64,000 bases of DNA from Sthenelais limicola (Eukaryota; Annelida; Polychaeta; Phyllodocida; Sigalionidae). The translations under genes and the position numbers were made by a program. Location of the stretch: positions 87,523,784 through 87,587,783 of the forward strand of contig OW804096.1 in assembly GCA_942159475.1 (NCBI GenBank). Direction: 5' to 3'. Below, one piece after another: positions 33,922 to 47,000 of the stretch. How positions within the stretch are numbered: position 1 is the stretch's first letter; every line of letters begins with the position of its first letter. The notes under the pieces were generated by a model that worked only from the letters and a program-made list of their open reading frames with translations, did no database searches and was not told where the DNA came from.

Positions 33922-34610
33922 CAGATCTACATTACAGTCAGATCTTAGGGGAAGTGTTTGAACGCAAAATACATACACCAACAGCACGTTTGCATGACTG
34001 CAGAAAATGGAAGGGGGGGGGGGGGCTTCTTCTAGGAAAGCTTATCAAATCCAGACAGCATCCAATCAATGGCTGATCCCCCTCGATACATTAGAAGCCC
34101 AAGATATCCTATCCCATCTGAGAAGATATCTATAACTACTAAGCTTATTGATAAAGGGGACCTTTTCTGTTCAGAGAAAGCAATAGTAAGGTTGGGTAAC
34201 TAGAATGCCATCTCACAAGCCATGTCTCTTATTCTACTAGTTCCTCCCACTATGCTCTCGCCTGTTGGATGTGCTAGGGTCAGGACCTGGCGCGCTGTTT
34301 TATTCTGGAAGTTCTGACGTTCTGTCAGTTATATCGAGAAATAAGTCCATTTTGTTGGGTCGCTCGTCCTGGATATTTTAAATGCAATTACAAAACGAGT
34401 GAAATCTTCACCGAAAGTGAATGATCTCGAATTAACCAATGGTTTCTTATATCGAAGTAAACACTTTGTTGTTAACTATTGAAATGTAAACACTAGCCAG
34501 AAAAAAATCTCTATAGTTCTACAATGATGTGACAAAATAGGGAATTCAATCATGCATGCAGAGATCTGATGGTACAGGTCTAGAAGGACAGATCTACATT
34601 ACAGTCAGAT
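33922..34610 (+). repeat. Exact 22-bp direct repeat flanking 645 bp
   Basis: An identical 22-mer beginning CAGATCTACATT occurs at 33922-33943 and 34589-34610. A coincidental 22-base match within 64 kb is very unlikely. The second copy runs into a perfect 12-bp palindrome, CAGATTAATCTG (34605-34616). The interval carries a 13-base G run (34013-34025) but no open frame of note. It could be a segmental duplication remnant or the ends of an unknown element. Confidence 0.85.
34013..34025. repeat. Poly(G) tract, 13 bases
   Basis: Thirteen consecutive G on the plus strand, lying within the interval bounded by the 22-bp direct repeats. Confidence 0.9.
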
Positions 34611-34616
34611 TAATCT

Positions 34617-35808
34617 GTGCAGAGGCCCCCAACAATACACGCGAGAAACGTCGAAGCCAAGCTATACCTGAAAGGTGAAGCAGTGCAGTTGTCCTGCAAT
34701 GAATCTAGACCCTTTATTTTACCTCCGACCCAAAACATGCTTTCATATGTTTATGTTTAGTGGGCGGTCTCCAGCTACGTGTTGGTAATAATTATAGTCA
34801 TCATCAGAGCGAATGATCCACTTCGTTTAAATACGCTGCCCACCTTTGATGATATTAAACCATAGCTATGCATTTCTTATTCATGATTTAATAAACTGAA
34901 GGAGTAAATGGAAAATTAGATTAGAACCAAGCTGCTGTTGGTGCTGCTGTTCCCTGTATCTCCTTCACCATTCAGAGACACCTGGGGAAGATGAAAGAGT
35001 GAGTTTGCATTTTGGGGTTTTTACATGACTGTAAACATTCTCCAAATAGTCTACTGATTGGCATACAGGGGCTATTATAGGTGTGCCAACTGTGTCAAGG
35101 TATGTGGCAAGGAACAAACCTGGGGAACACCTAAGGGTTTACCCCATAGATCTATAAAATTCTCCACGTGAGAATATAGTTGTAGCGTACCATATTTAAT
35201 AAAGGCACCGCTTTGTTTAGCCTAAATACTGCCTACGTTTCTGTGAAGTATAAACGCTTGGAGATTTTTTGCTTTGGTTAGAAGTGTGCCCGGCGAAGAC
35301 TTACGAGACAGCTGTAAAAAGTTCACAGGGGTTATACAGTAGTAGTAGGTGAGTTGTCAAACCTAGCCTACTCGAGCTCAGGTGAGTTATGACTTTTCCT
35401 TGTATTATGCCATGTTGAGTGTGCCCTGCTCTGCTAGCATGAAGCCTACCATGTTTCCAGTCAAAACGGAGAGCGACCCCATGGCTTCAACCCTTGGTCA
35501 GCCAAGCCTTAAAACAAGTGTTGGCCAGAACCGAGTAACTTCGGCCATTCATGTTGGTGTGAGAGGCGAGGTTTTACTAAATGTTTCTCAGTGCACCAAC
35601 TTGTATTTATAAATACAATAAATATGGCCTTAAAAAATAATAAAATCCTTTAATTTCCTAGCATTGTAGTGACTGGAGGCTTCCTGTATGTTATTTACTT
35701 TGCCATGAGTCTCCCTAGGCAAGCCCTATAGCTATACTCCGCAGTCAGTTCGACCACACTGCCATAGGGAGGATATGAGCCAAAGAATATTTAAAAAACG
35801 TTCTCAGG
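34617..35808. other. Non-coding stretch
   Basis: No gene or repeat is recognised. The largest frame is 35382-35612 (76 codons), with no known motif. Confidence 0.55.
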
Positions 35809-36105
35809 GTATTTACTCCCGCAACCCTATGAGTTGCTCATAAAAATCTAAACAGTCTCGGTCCAAACCCTCAGATCAGATAAGAATGGTATGTCAGCCT
35901 ATCTCCCTAATCGGTTTCTTTCCTAGAACTCGGCGTTTTAATGGGAATATGATGACATTTTGCGGTCTTAATGGAATTATAATTACCCTTTGCGGTTTGA
36001 GGCAAGAGGCTTTCCCTTCGTTTCAAGGGGCTCTCGCAAATTTGGGCCTAGACTAAATTTTAATTCAACTTCCATGGTAAGTCTCTAAAAATTTCAAAAT
36101 AAATT
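35809..36105 (+). repeat. Repeat B, copy 2, interrupted by a MITE
   Basis: The left part (35809-35852) and right part (36055-36105) together match repeat B at 30948-31050. The MITE between them accounts for the gap. The GCAAC-7-GTTGC stem (35821-35837) and the GGTAAGTCTCT word (about 36076) are kept. The two copies differ at scattered positions, so the duplication is not recent. Confidence 0.7.
35853..36054 (+). mobile_element. MITE copy 3, nested in repeat B
   Basis: The 202-bp copy begins CAGTCTCGGTCCAAA and ends TTTGGGCCTAGAC(T). It follows copy 2 closely, with small deletions after the first 43 bases and in the 3' hairpin loop. Comparison with the uninterrupted repeat B suggests insertion at TAAA: the left flank ends TAAA (35849-35852) and TAAA follows AGAC on the right (36054-36057), with the last two bases of the element (TG) lost. 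This agrees with the 4-bp duplication of copy 2. Confidence 0.85.
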
Positions 36106-36121
36106 TACATGTACACATCAC

Positions 36122-36184
36122 CCCTATTATATACGCATGTGAGTATACGCCATGTCAGATGCAACGCGTATATATAATAAAGGG
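36122..36184. repeat. Imperfect inverted repeat
   Basis: CCCTATTATATACGC (36122-36136) pairs with the segment ending AAAGGG (36166-36184) after two small gaps, enclosing about 29 bases. It begins 17 bases after repeat B copy 2 ends. Confidence 0.55.
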
Positions 36185-39100
36185 TTAATATCAGATAGGC
36201 TCATACAATGACGGTAAACAAGGAAGCTGGCGCATATAAACACAGATTGCCTGGATCTCACAGGATCTCATCCCCTGGCCCTGTCAGTCGGAACGAGAAC
36301 CCTGTGGCCTTCTAATGGCTTCTGAATGGCTTCCCCACCTGGGATGCTCATCTCAGGTGCAACGACCATTAACTGAGGTGAACATGGTTGCCCTCTGCCA
36401 AATCTCTCCAAAATTACTCGAGCCCAGCCTCCATGGCGGTCACCCTCTCTGCCTACCTGTGGCTAATGACTGGGTATAGGAGTAGCTCAGCATTACACCT
36501 ACACCCACACCGGCTCATGTCCCGCCACAAGATACAGCGATCTCTCGATACTCCTTATACATTGGTTATTCTTATAAATGATCATTCACTGGCCTCATTG
36601 CAGGAGGAACCTGGACATTTAGTAATTTCGGTAGCAAAATCCATTTTATTCTTTTTGTTTCGATGGACTGCGTGTCACATCTAGGGGGAGTGGCTCCTAT
36701 TCTCGAGCGGCTCAGATTATGGCTGTGCCATGCGCTTTGTCCTCCCCATGAATGGTCAACGTCCTCCGTGACCCTTAGGTATTTTAAATGGGGGAAGCGC
36801 AGGAAACCAAAGTATTGGTTCTTTATGTCTTCGCTAAATCAAGCTGTCTCAAGTGGTGCCCGACTATAACCATGTCCTCCCAAGAACCTCGCCTAGCGTA
36901 TAGCGCTTTCGCCTGCAAGGTCATAAATGCGCCATGTTCTTGGGGTTTTCATGGCAGGTTTCTCCGCTCAGGTTTTAAACGACCATGGACACGTTATGGA
37001 CCGCCTAGCCACCCAGCCTGCATGGGCCTGCCTATATCACCACCCGCCCCAAGCACCCTCGATCTGCCATAATACCCTTGTAAATCCCCTCCATTCCATA
37101 TGCTCCCGCCTGCTAGTCATTTTATATGTGATATGTGGCAGAAAAATTGAATCTTTTTTTCATGATCATACATATCATACGGCCCATCATTCCATTCCAA
37201 CTGGGCTGGATTTGGCGTGGCAGAGTGGGGCGAAAGGGGGAGGGATCCGGGTGGGTTGGTTGCGGTGCCAATGCTATGGTAAAAGGTGCTCTGTTTCTTT
37301 CTCACCAGTTCTGACCCATGACCCTTTTTTCTCGCGACTTGTAACGGTAGATGGAGGTAGTGGCTATCAATGACATAGGAGCGACCTTCGGGCTCATGTG
37401 CCTTACCATTAGAACCCCAGATGACCAGTATTGCACCCCGGCAGAAACCTCAGACTGACAAGTATCTTCTCAGCGGTTGCCAAGCTATTGTGCAAAGGTC
37501 GTGAGCACATACACAAAAGAGTACACAAAACACGACTGGGACCTGTACGTCTACAAGATCCATCCCCGGCTATATGACCAAAATCTTGATGGATCAAGTT
37601 ATTCAACACCAGAGATAGTGGAAATTCTAGACGGATAAAGTAGCGGTCAAGAAGCTTGAGGCGGATCGGGTTACAGCATGCTCTGTATTCGTCTGTCCCC
37701 ACTGAGTGTCTCGTACATGTTATGCATGGTAATGCTTTGCCCACATCAACATTCATTTTGCCCTCGCAATTAAAGCATCTCAGGTTCCCTAGAGAGGCAG
37801 TAAATGTTCATAAATATCAAGTGTGCTCATGGTAGAGAAAATATTTGAGGGCTTCTATTAGCAGGATTAAATAACCACCTCACGCGATAAAAAAACAACT
37901 TGTTTAATCCATTCGTGGATTTACACAGTTCGCGGATAAAATCTACCATGAAAAATCCGGGAATCGGTGTAAAAGGTTGACAGCTATGTCATCTGAATCA
38001 ATGTGTTAGTCTTGACCATCAGCGAAGCATGTCAGCTAATCTTAGGTCACTGCTACTGATATCGTGTCCAAAGCCTGGTATGACAGCAAGTTCTGTGGCT
38101 CGAATACCTCATTTCAACAGTAGAGCCCAGCGAATTTCTATGAGTTCGACCCCCAACCTCCTTCTTGAAAGCGAGACACCGACCAGCCTCAAAATTGATT
38201 TCATTTCAACCAACGTCATGGGGACAAATTACAGGAGGCTAGAAAACTGGCACTACTTGGTATGGTATGTAGCTGGTCTATGGATTTGTTTGGCCGGTCA
38301 GTATCCTCAAAGGCCTGGCCCCTATATAAATCGATTGGGACCGGCCCGGGCCATCTCTGAACGATGAAAGAAATGAAGAGGTCTATATACTTGGGGCTTG
38401 GGAAGGGCGTGCAGGGCAGAGGATCAGAAAGAACGGGGTATAGGCTCTTTGAGAGGGCTGTCCTCCAGGGGTTGGGTTATACCTCTGAGGTGAAATAGAT
38501 CCCGTCTCGAGGTAGGAGGCAGGAGACCATCACTGACCAGTGTTGTATGTTCATCTATGCAACGTTAATAGAATACATGTAATTAGGAATCATGGATACA
38601 TGTAGAATATGGTCGTGACACCGGCACACACCACTGGTTGAATAGGAAGTGAAGATTTTACTTTGGATGGCGGGCCAGGCGAGGTGGATCGGTTAGTGAT
38701 TGGCGGCTCGTGAAGCCAGCTCTATCCTATAACCCTAAACTAATTAGATGTCCCTTATCTTATCCTTTCTGTTTTGTAATCATTGAAAGATTGTATCTTA
38801 CTGGGCTAATTACTCCATTCAAATGAATAGTTCATCATGTATATACAATAGAAACGGACGTCCTGGTGTTTGCCATTGTGCTCGTACTATTTCATTCAGT
38901 TTACCTTGTGCCACCACCTGTGATAAAACAATGTTTGATTTTATACTAGACATATATATTCATATATTAGAAAAAGGAACTTAGATGAGAGTAGAAATGA
39001 ATTATTGTATAAATATAAGCTACCGCCCCCGTTTGGAAGAGAACATATTTTACGTATTGCCACCTGCTGCTTGGACTATCTTCCTCATACATCTAATGTA

Positions 39101-40200
39101 TGTTCAAGCAATGATTAGAGGAGGCCTGCAGCTGCCCCCAGGGTCAGGGCCAAGCTGTGAATGGTCTGCTTGGTGCTGGCGACCTGCGCACCGGGGTCTC
39201 CCACACTCCCCACTATGACCCACGCACCTGTATTGACTGGCGCACACCTGTGGGAATCTTCTCATTGGCCACTGGTCACTCTATACTTAGGACATGCCCT
39301 TAGGTGAGGCTCCTTTGACTGCAGCCAACGGTGCTTAATCTGAAACTCCCTCTTTGCCTGCAGGGGGCTATCAAACCTTTATCCCATCCATGAGGTTCAG
39401 TGTGAGAATGTTACCGTTAAAAATTTGTATTGGGCAGATTTTATGTATAAATTAGAAAATAATTATTTTTTTAAGTAAATTTAGAATAAAACGTGTGAAT
39501 AAGTAACGTCAACCGAACATTGTTACTCATTGACATTTTAAAAACAAGCTTTTTTTATTGCTAATTCTTCTTGAAATGTTGACGTTTTAAAAGGTAAAGT
39601 CTGTTTTACGCAGAAAATAGAAAGGATGGTTTATACACCAAGCTGATCAAAATAGCTTGCTCAGTGGGGAGCTTGTCTTACAAGTACACTGGAAATAGCG
39701 CGACATATGCCCTCGAGCCCTCTTATTCTGTGTTTCAAGCTACATTTGTGGTCAAAGATGGTGAAGAGTCGGTCGATGCTTGATTCTATTTGCTTTCTAG
39801 TGTGGTGAGAAAGGGGCATTCATACGATGTCCATCTCCGTCTCATCGCGGGACGCCAATCAGGCATATACAATGTGTGAAACTTTGATTTATCTGTTTTA
39901 AGATTTGTACAATATGAATAAGCAGACATTTCCCTTGAACTTGGCATCTTGTTGTAATTCACATACGAGGTAATAATATACACAATGTATACATTCATAT
40001 ATTGACATACTTAAATACTATTTCATGCACCCAGAACCTGTTCCTGCTTTTCTTTTTCTAACACATCAAGATGTAACTTAGGGCCAATGAAAGAAATTCC
40101 CACTTTCCTCGTATTCTTTTGATAAATATGGGGTCATTCTCTATGAAATCACCAAAAGGGACATTTTAAGACAAACTGACGGACACAAAATATTACAATG
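36185..40200. other. Non-coding stretch
   Basis: No gene is recognised. Frames at 36927-37373 (148 codons, plus), 37409-37756 (115, minus) and 38029-38367 (112, plus) have no domain I can name. An eight-base inverted repeat of GGCCGGTC brackets a TATATAAA word at 38292-38346. E-box and GTGGGAA words occur together at about 39225-39256. Confidence 0.5.
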
Positions 40201-40202
40201 TC

Positions 40203-40252
40203 GGATCTATGGATCTATGGATATTGACGGATGACGGACAATCAATCCGTCA
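40203..40252. repeat. Short tandem units and hairpin with TGACGGAT arms
   Basis: GGATCTAT is tandemly repeated from 40203, then TGACGGAT (40225-40232) is repeated inverted at 40245-40252 with a 12-base loop. The hexamer GACGGA recurs several times between 40178 and 40270. Confidence 0.6.
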
Positions 40253-40640
40253 GGAAAAACGGACGACGGAGACAGGCATGGATAGCGTTTTATTAATGGA
40301 TTGACGTGCCAGAGTCACGGGATAACGGGATATTTGTTACAAATATGCCTCAGCAATAGTGTTTGTGCATGTTTGACTTGATAAAACATTTTATGGCTAG
40401 CTAATATGAAGCAATTTATATTCATAGCACCTCCATCCCATGTGAACGCATGCCGTAGTCACTGCTCGGAAATGCCATGCCAACATTTCAGTCTGGGTTT
40501 CCAGGAAACATATGGTCCGATTTACATTCATTAGAGTCTGCGAACTATCAACACCTTTGGCCATCTGACATGTCTATATAGGCATTGGGTCCTGATCACC
40601 TGTGCCATATCCGTAAAGTTTGAAAAACTAAATAGAAATT

Positions 40641-40678
40641 ATACTAGATTAAAGTAAATATACTAGATTAAAATAAAT
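40641..40678. repeat. 19-bp tandem duplication, one mismatch
   Basis: Two adjacent 19-bp units begin ATACTAGATTAAA and differ at one base. Confidence 0.9.
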
Positions 40679-43600
40679 ATGCCATTTTAGGAAAGGCACC
40701 CGATCTGCCCTTTCAGATGCTGTCAGTGATTTGATCATATTTTAGCTTCGTATGGTGACCCGCTGTGCCAGTTCACAGTTTAGTTGATGTTTTGGAATAC
40801 CTGAGATACTCTAGGATTAGGTCTAGGTTACAGAGATGAGCAAAAGTGGGTCGTAGGTGCTAGGCTAAGATTAAAGTGGGAACTGCTTTAAAGTTCCTCT
40901 TACCAAGCGTGTGTGTACGTATGTGACTGTTAACTTCCTCCAATATGATCTTTTACATGTGTCAGCCCTTACTTCAACTGAAATGTCTCTCCATCTTCAA
41001 AGCCCTGTGTACATCTTAGGGTTGTTCATTGGAAATGTCGGGATTGCCTGAAGTAATAGAGATCCAATCACGATGTCGTTAGTCTAATTTCCCCATGACA
41101 TGAGGAAAAATGCAGTATGTGTTTACAATAATAGTGGTGGAAATCTTAGCTTTCAAAATCGCATTTAGTATTACGTAAAAATGTTATGTTTTGGGTGAGG
41201 TAATTGAGTCATGATACTATAATTCACCATGCTGTTAGTCCATTATTGGGAAATATAATTAAGGAACTTCCCCGGTTGGCATCTATTTGTGTTACACTAC
41301 GTATAACACAATATTCTAGTCTTAAATTTTTGATACGGTACCGTATGTGAGTGCTAATTATGGAAAGGGAGGCTCTAAGGCGCGAGAGGTTTCATAATGG
41401 TGCTCAGAATGGGCGTGGGATGGACTGCAACGTTTTCTTCATTGGATGTCTTGACTGGAACCCTTCTCCGTCCTGTTAAGGCCTCCCTTCTTAATGCTGC
41501 GATAACCCGCAGTAACAGGCCAGAAAGGTCCATGTTTGGGAACGCTCCGGATTAACAACAACGCATCCCCTCCCCATCCGGTATGTTGGAGCGCCAGCTC
41601 GGCACGAGACGGGAGTTCCTCCGAAAGCATTATCCTAATGGGCATTCGCAATGGTATAAGTGGCCCCCATTTAGATTGTCACAATGGCTCTGTGACCAGT
41701 GCGGGAAAATAACATGTGGTGTCTTCTCTGGGTTACCAGAAAATTGCTCCCAATTCGCAGCATTGTGCATTAATAATCATGATTCGGATCCCCAGACAGG
41801 ACAGCATGTTCAATGGAATGAGGCATGCGAAAGTATAGTGACTATGTTTAGCCTCAAGTGACCGGAGAGACATCGCATTCAAGATGTACTGCTTAAACAT
41901 GTGTTCTGCTTTGGAGACTTGGCTATTTTCTGAGTATAAATACCCTGTCATCAGGGGAAATAAAGGCTACTTGTAGCAATGCTTCAAGGCCTGACTCTTT
42001 TGAAAATGTATAATTTATGCGTTTTTAGCCGAATAAATCCTGTGGCGTTGGACATTACCATTTCTCTTCAGCCTGCATGGAAATTCAATAGCGTGTTCGG
42101 AACACACTATCTTCAACACGCCTTTTTAGATTTTCACCTGTGTATTGAACGCTTAATTTGGTCCATCACCAGTTGAAATGGAACACGGAACTCCCACTTC
42201 CTTATGCGTCAGGGGACGCCGTATTTGTCCCGGTAAATAGTTCCCATGCCCAGGCGAACATCGGAACAGTACCTGTGTGTCTTAAACATGATATATGTCC
42301 CCACACCCACATAAAGGTAATTGCTAAAAGGGTTGGGCTACATGGTGTCGACCTTCGTATAGAGATGATATGAAAGGAAATGTGAACATCAATACACATT
42401 AATGTCTCAAAACGCGGTGGGGTTCGTTGTTAATATTTGCCATATTAATGTCCCATGGTAATGGTTAATACATCTATGACGAATGGTTTCTCAGATTTGA
42501 TCTATGGAAGAATTACATTCTGTTGAATCATATGTTTGATTACAGGTGCGGGGTCTGGGGTATAATCCCATTTCTACGCGTTGGCTTCCCTCTCAAAGTT
42601 TGTGTAGTGTAATAAGACGACCAGGGCACCCCACGCTATATGTGGCAGTGAGCCAGGAGATCACCCATTGGATCCTTTATATCGATGGTCCAAGGCCAGG
42701 GGTGGGATGGTTTCTATCCATATGTTTACTGGGTGTGAAACACACGTAATTACTGCATTAAAATGATCCCATCTCTCATCATGATGTTAAAATTGGCATG
42801 AAAATTCCAGCATAAGTGGATCTGGGTAATCTGGGCCCTTGTCTGTGATTGGGGAAAATAATGTCCCAGTTTTCTTTTCATCAGTCATTGTTCGGGGGCT
42901 TCCACTTGGGTGTCAGGGGGTGAATCCTTTTGGCGCAATGCCAGATGAAACGAACACAGTTTCTTGCATCTGAACATAAAGAGTGGCAACAAGGGAGCGG
43001 CTTGGTACGTGACTGACTATTGTTGATCCTGGATCTCCATCCACTTGTAAGATAGATCGAAATCTCTTATCATGTTAAGCCTTCTGTTCACTTATCACGA
43101 CCCATCAATCTTGATCTCCTTATAATAGATACGCTATGATTCGAGTTGGAGTACGAGTTTAGATGATAGCATATTGAGGAACCCATTTTTCTTCCTTATC
43201 CAGTGATATATGCTAAAAATAAATTAACTTGAAGACTAAATGTCAGGTGTTTGTCGGACTTGTGTTTGGTTAAACTCTAGATATACCTCAACCAGTTCTT
43301 CGCAATAGTTCACCAATCACTTGGCAACCCATGGCTTTGATTACAGAAGGTCTCTTTCGCCCCGCTCCTCTTGGTCTCGTCTTCTTCTTGTATTTATCTG
43401 GCACAGTGCTAGTCCTTCTTGGCAATGGCCCATTGTATAATGCCTGTAACATCACCTTATACTTTCAGCTATCGTAAAACACAGCAAAACTTACACCAGA
43501 TTAGCTATTTGCGAGATTTACATGTATTATTAGATATTTTATCATAATGAAATATTTCAACGGATGTGGCTGACGCATATCTAATAATACCCAGGCCCAT

Positions 43601-43952
43601 TATCGTTTTAATTAAGTGCGGAAACGTAGCCATGTAATTTGATCTCGTGATCGTGTTTTAATCTTGGCTATCCGAATGTTTTTTGATTAATCATTCCCTG
43701 TAATATTCTTGTCAAATAAAGATCTAATTATCTAATAATTGCTTGCACAGGCGTCTTCTAGTTCCTTGGTAAAATCCTATAACCATAATCAGTGCTAAAC
43801 GTATATGGTCTGCCCACGTCCAGTTATTAATCCACTTAAGAATACTCTAAATAGTTTTCCACGAATTCATTTACCGCTCCCTTCACACTCACAGGTGGTG
43901 TTTTCTCAAGATCGGTAAAAGGGGGAACTTGAAACTAGTTGTCGTTCTTCAC
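40679..43952. other. Non-coding stretch
   Basis: No gene is recognised. Frames at 41583-41861 (92 codons) and 42158-42373 are overlapped by minus-strand frames and lack motifs. There is no repeat that I could match elsewhere. Confidence 0.55.
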
Positions 43953-44021
43953 CAACAAGCCCCGACCTTAATTAGAAATCAAAATAACTAGCTTGGAAAC
44001 CATTAATTAAGGTCGGTGTTG
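43953..44021. repeat. Inverted repeat with 12-bp perfect core
   Basis: CGACCTTAATTA on the left is matched inverted as TAATTAAGGTCG on the right, and both arms extend to CAACA/TGTTG with two extra bases on the left. The loop is about 28 bases. The 69-base hairpin is a second, weaker candidate for a structured transcript or a foldback element. Confidence 0.6.
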
Positions 44022-47000
44022 TTCGTTATTTCTTGGGGGACTTCGTTACAAATGGATAACTGTAAGCGATAGCGTAAACACTTCTCACTTGGCACAACAG
44101 GTTTCCCTGTCCGGTTATGGAATAAGTTCAAGTGTTCTCGTACGCCATGAATACAAGTAGGTTATAAACGACCTGTACGCCATATTTGTGTGCCATTTAT
44201 TACCTGGAGTGACAAGGAGCGGCCCCTATTAGCAACAAACAAGTGGCATACATTTCTACTTTTTCTTGTCTGTCGCTCTTCACATTGATCGCGCTCACTA
44301 GACGAGCGGTTCGTCTGACAGGAGAAAAAAGCGTGACGTTATGATATACTATGCAAAAGATGAACTGCTCTAAATATAGGGTGCCACGAAACCTGCCCAA
44401 CTCTTTCATCCTGACTCTTGATTCATGGTTATTAACTCGTTCAGCCAAAAAGTACTGCCCTTACACCGACTGCACCAGGATTGGGCATTGTTTCACAGAT
44501 CACGGTCTTGTCCCAATACCATTCTTTATGTCGACACCAACCTCTATTGCCTCAGTCACAATCATCTGTAATTCTTGGTGTTGGCTCCACCAAAGAGTAT
44601 AGAATAAAGTTTCATGCTATACTCATTTACTCCACATAGTGCCAAGCTATTAGGCCAGATGTTATTGATCCAGTGTTTCATTATTTTTTCATTAGTATAT
44701 GTAATAAAGTATTTCGAAACAAATGATCTTATTTTATCTGACAGAAAAGTGTTCCCCTTAGACTATCACTTGTTTCTCATATGGTAATTTGCTCTCAGAA
44801 TTAAAAGCACATTCGTACCTGTTGGCTAATATATTTAAGTAAACAAACGTTAATTCTTGAAAAGTAAAGCTTGATGTATCTAAATACTATGCCTATATTT
44901 AAACATGTCTATAGGTATTGACTGCTAAACATTGAACCATGAATATTGACCTGAAATTCTCAAATATGTTTTGTGCAAAGAGCTTTTATATGTCTGGGCG
45001 AATTAAGGCCTGTCAAATTGAATTCTTTGAAGTTTATTTCCCTGTCGATGACCCCAAACCTTATCTGGAAATGGAGGAGGGCAACATGCCTCGATGTCAT
45101 TGGGATATGTGGCTTCTTATGCCGCTGTAATTTCGGGCTGACCGGGCGTGTGAACGAGTCTCCAATCATCCTCACAAATGATGCATGAAATAGTGGCTTC
45201 GCACAATCACCGCGCCCACGTCAGAGAAAGCAGGCACTTGGGCGTGTGTCGTGACGCAGATTGCCACATGACGCAGCTAGGGACCAAGAGGCATTGGAAT
45301 ATTCAGATTTATATTCCAGATCGCTACAAGCGCCATATCCTTGTTATTCGAGGAGATGAATATGATGCTAGCCGGCGGATGACAGCCTATTATTGTCTCT
45401 CACAAATCTCTGCCATGCAGAGGCAAGGATAATGCATTTAGAGGTGCCATTGAATATCTGTCTGTCTTAAGAGTGAGCACACGTCCGAGTCCCGAAGCTC
45501 GACTCTTTATATTAAGACATCTAAAAAAAATTGAAAGTACTTGAATGGGATTAATATAAGAAAATTCACATTACTAGTCACGAAATGAATCTATACACTG
45601 ACCGAGCTTATCGCCATTCTCGTGAAATGGATCCCCGCAAATCTCTGTACATGAATGCAATTATCCCCTCCTCGATATACTGAATATCAATCATCTTAGA
45701 GTGTCAATAAACGCGAGAGTGGTTCTGCATTTGCTTGGGATTAGGCCTTGTGGATATGAAATTTAAAATTCACGTTTGACATTGCTGAGTGAATTTCGTT
45801 TAAGGCTCGTATGCTATGCACAGATGGTTTTCTTTGCGCTTGCCATAGAATCCCATTGATCCTGGACTGTTAATGAGCGATCTGTTTCAATAGCAGCCTG
45901 CAATCAAGACAGGTTCCTATGAATAATCATCTTACATTGCGCATTACTCAATGCCGGGGCTATATATCATCCTCTTAATGGCTTCTCTATCACAACTGTG
46001 GAGCTAAATCCTCAGGGAACGCGATTCTTATGACAGGGTTTCTCTGCTTCTTTTATATAATCATTGATAAGCTGGGCTCATGCGATGCAACACACAATAA
46101 CCAGGGATGGATGCGTTGTAAGTGTACCACTTGGTCGACGATAAGGATGTTTCCAGCTTATGTATTGATGAATCTCTTCCCTAAAAGACTCTACTCCAGT
46201 GATTCCGAAAGCCTGGCCATTCAGGCGAGGCTATCATGTGACGCAGGAGAAACTGTGCACTCGATGACATCACAGATGGACTCAAAAGGTCTGACATGGT
46301 CTGACATACAAACCTCCCATCAAAACCATTTATGTTTGTCAAGGCAACTCTTCCAGTGCAGATCACACTGTGACTATGAGCTTTACCGAAGTTTTTGTCT
46401 CATAATCCTGAGACTTATTTGCAATGTTGTGTCATGGTATCTACTTCCTAGAGTTTGTTCCAGCAAATAAAGTTCATAACGTTAACATTCATGATGTTTG
46501 TTGCCTGTGTTTTAGTGATTCGGTTTTCGCTCTAGTTCATACATCTATCATTTAATCAGATTTAAGTAGTATTTTTAACGATTACAGTCACCATGCATTT
46601 TGTGAAACTGCATCAGTAATGCTGTGATATAGAAAGGCGATTGGCAATTCGTTAAAACTTTAATAAAAGGACAACCTTTGTCATTAATATATTTTATTGG
46701 GTGGGGCAGTGTGAAATCTTATCTTTTTATCATATGTTTGTTATTAAATGGAATTTCTCAACTATACAAATTAACCCCCCATAATTTAAAAAAAAATATA
46801 TGCTCTTTCACTTTGTCTACCGATGTGATACTACTTTCTCCGGTACGCATTGTATATCATGAGTAGTGATTTAAGTTTCCTTACCTTTCATTATCGTTTA
46901 AACTCGTCTCGTCATTGTTTTTTATAGTTAAGCCAGTTAGATTGTTAGTAAGCACGTCTGGAGTTGAAATATGGTCCTTATACTAAAAATTGATATTCAC

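Noticed and set aside
33240..45655. CAAATCTCTG seen near 33246, 45405 and 45637
   Set aside because: A ten-base word recurring three times without flanking similarity is not evidence of a repeat family.
46030..46470. 146-codon plus-strand open frame rich in Cys and Leu
   Set aside because: The cysteines show no regular spacing of a known domain. Length is at chance level.
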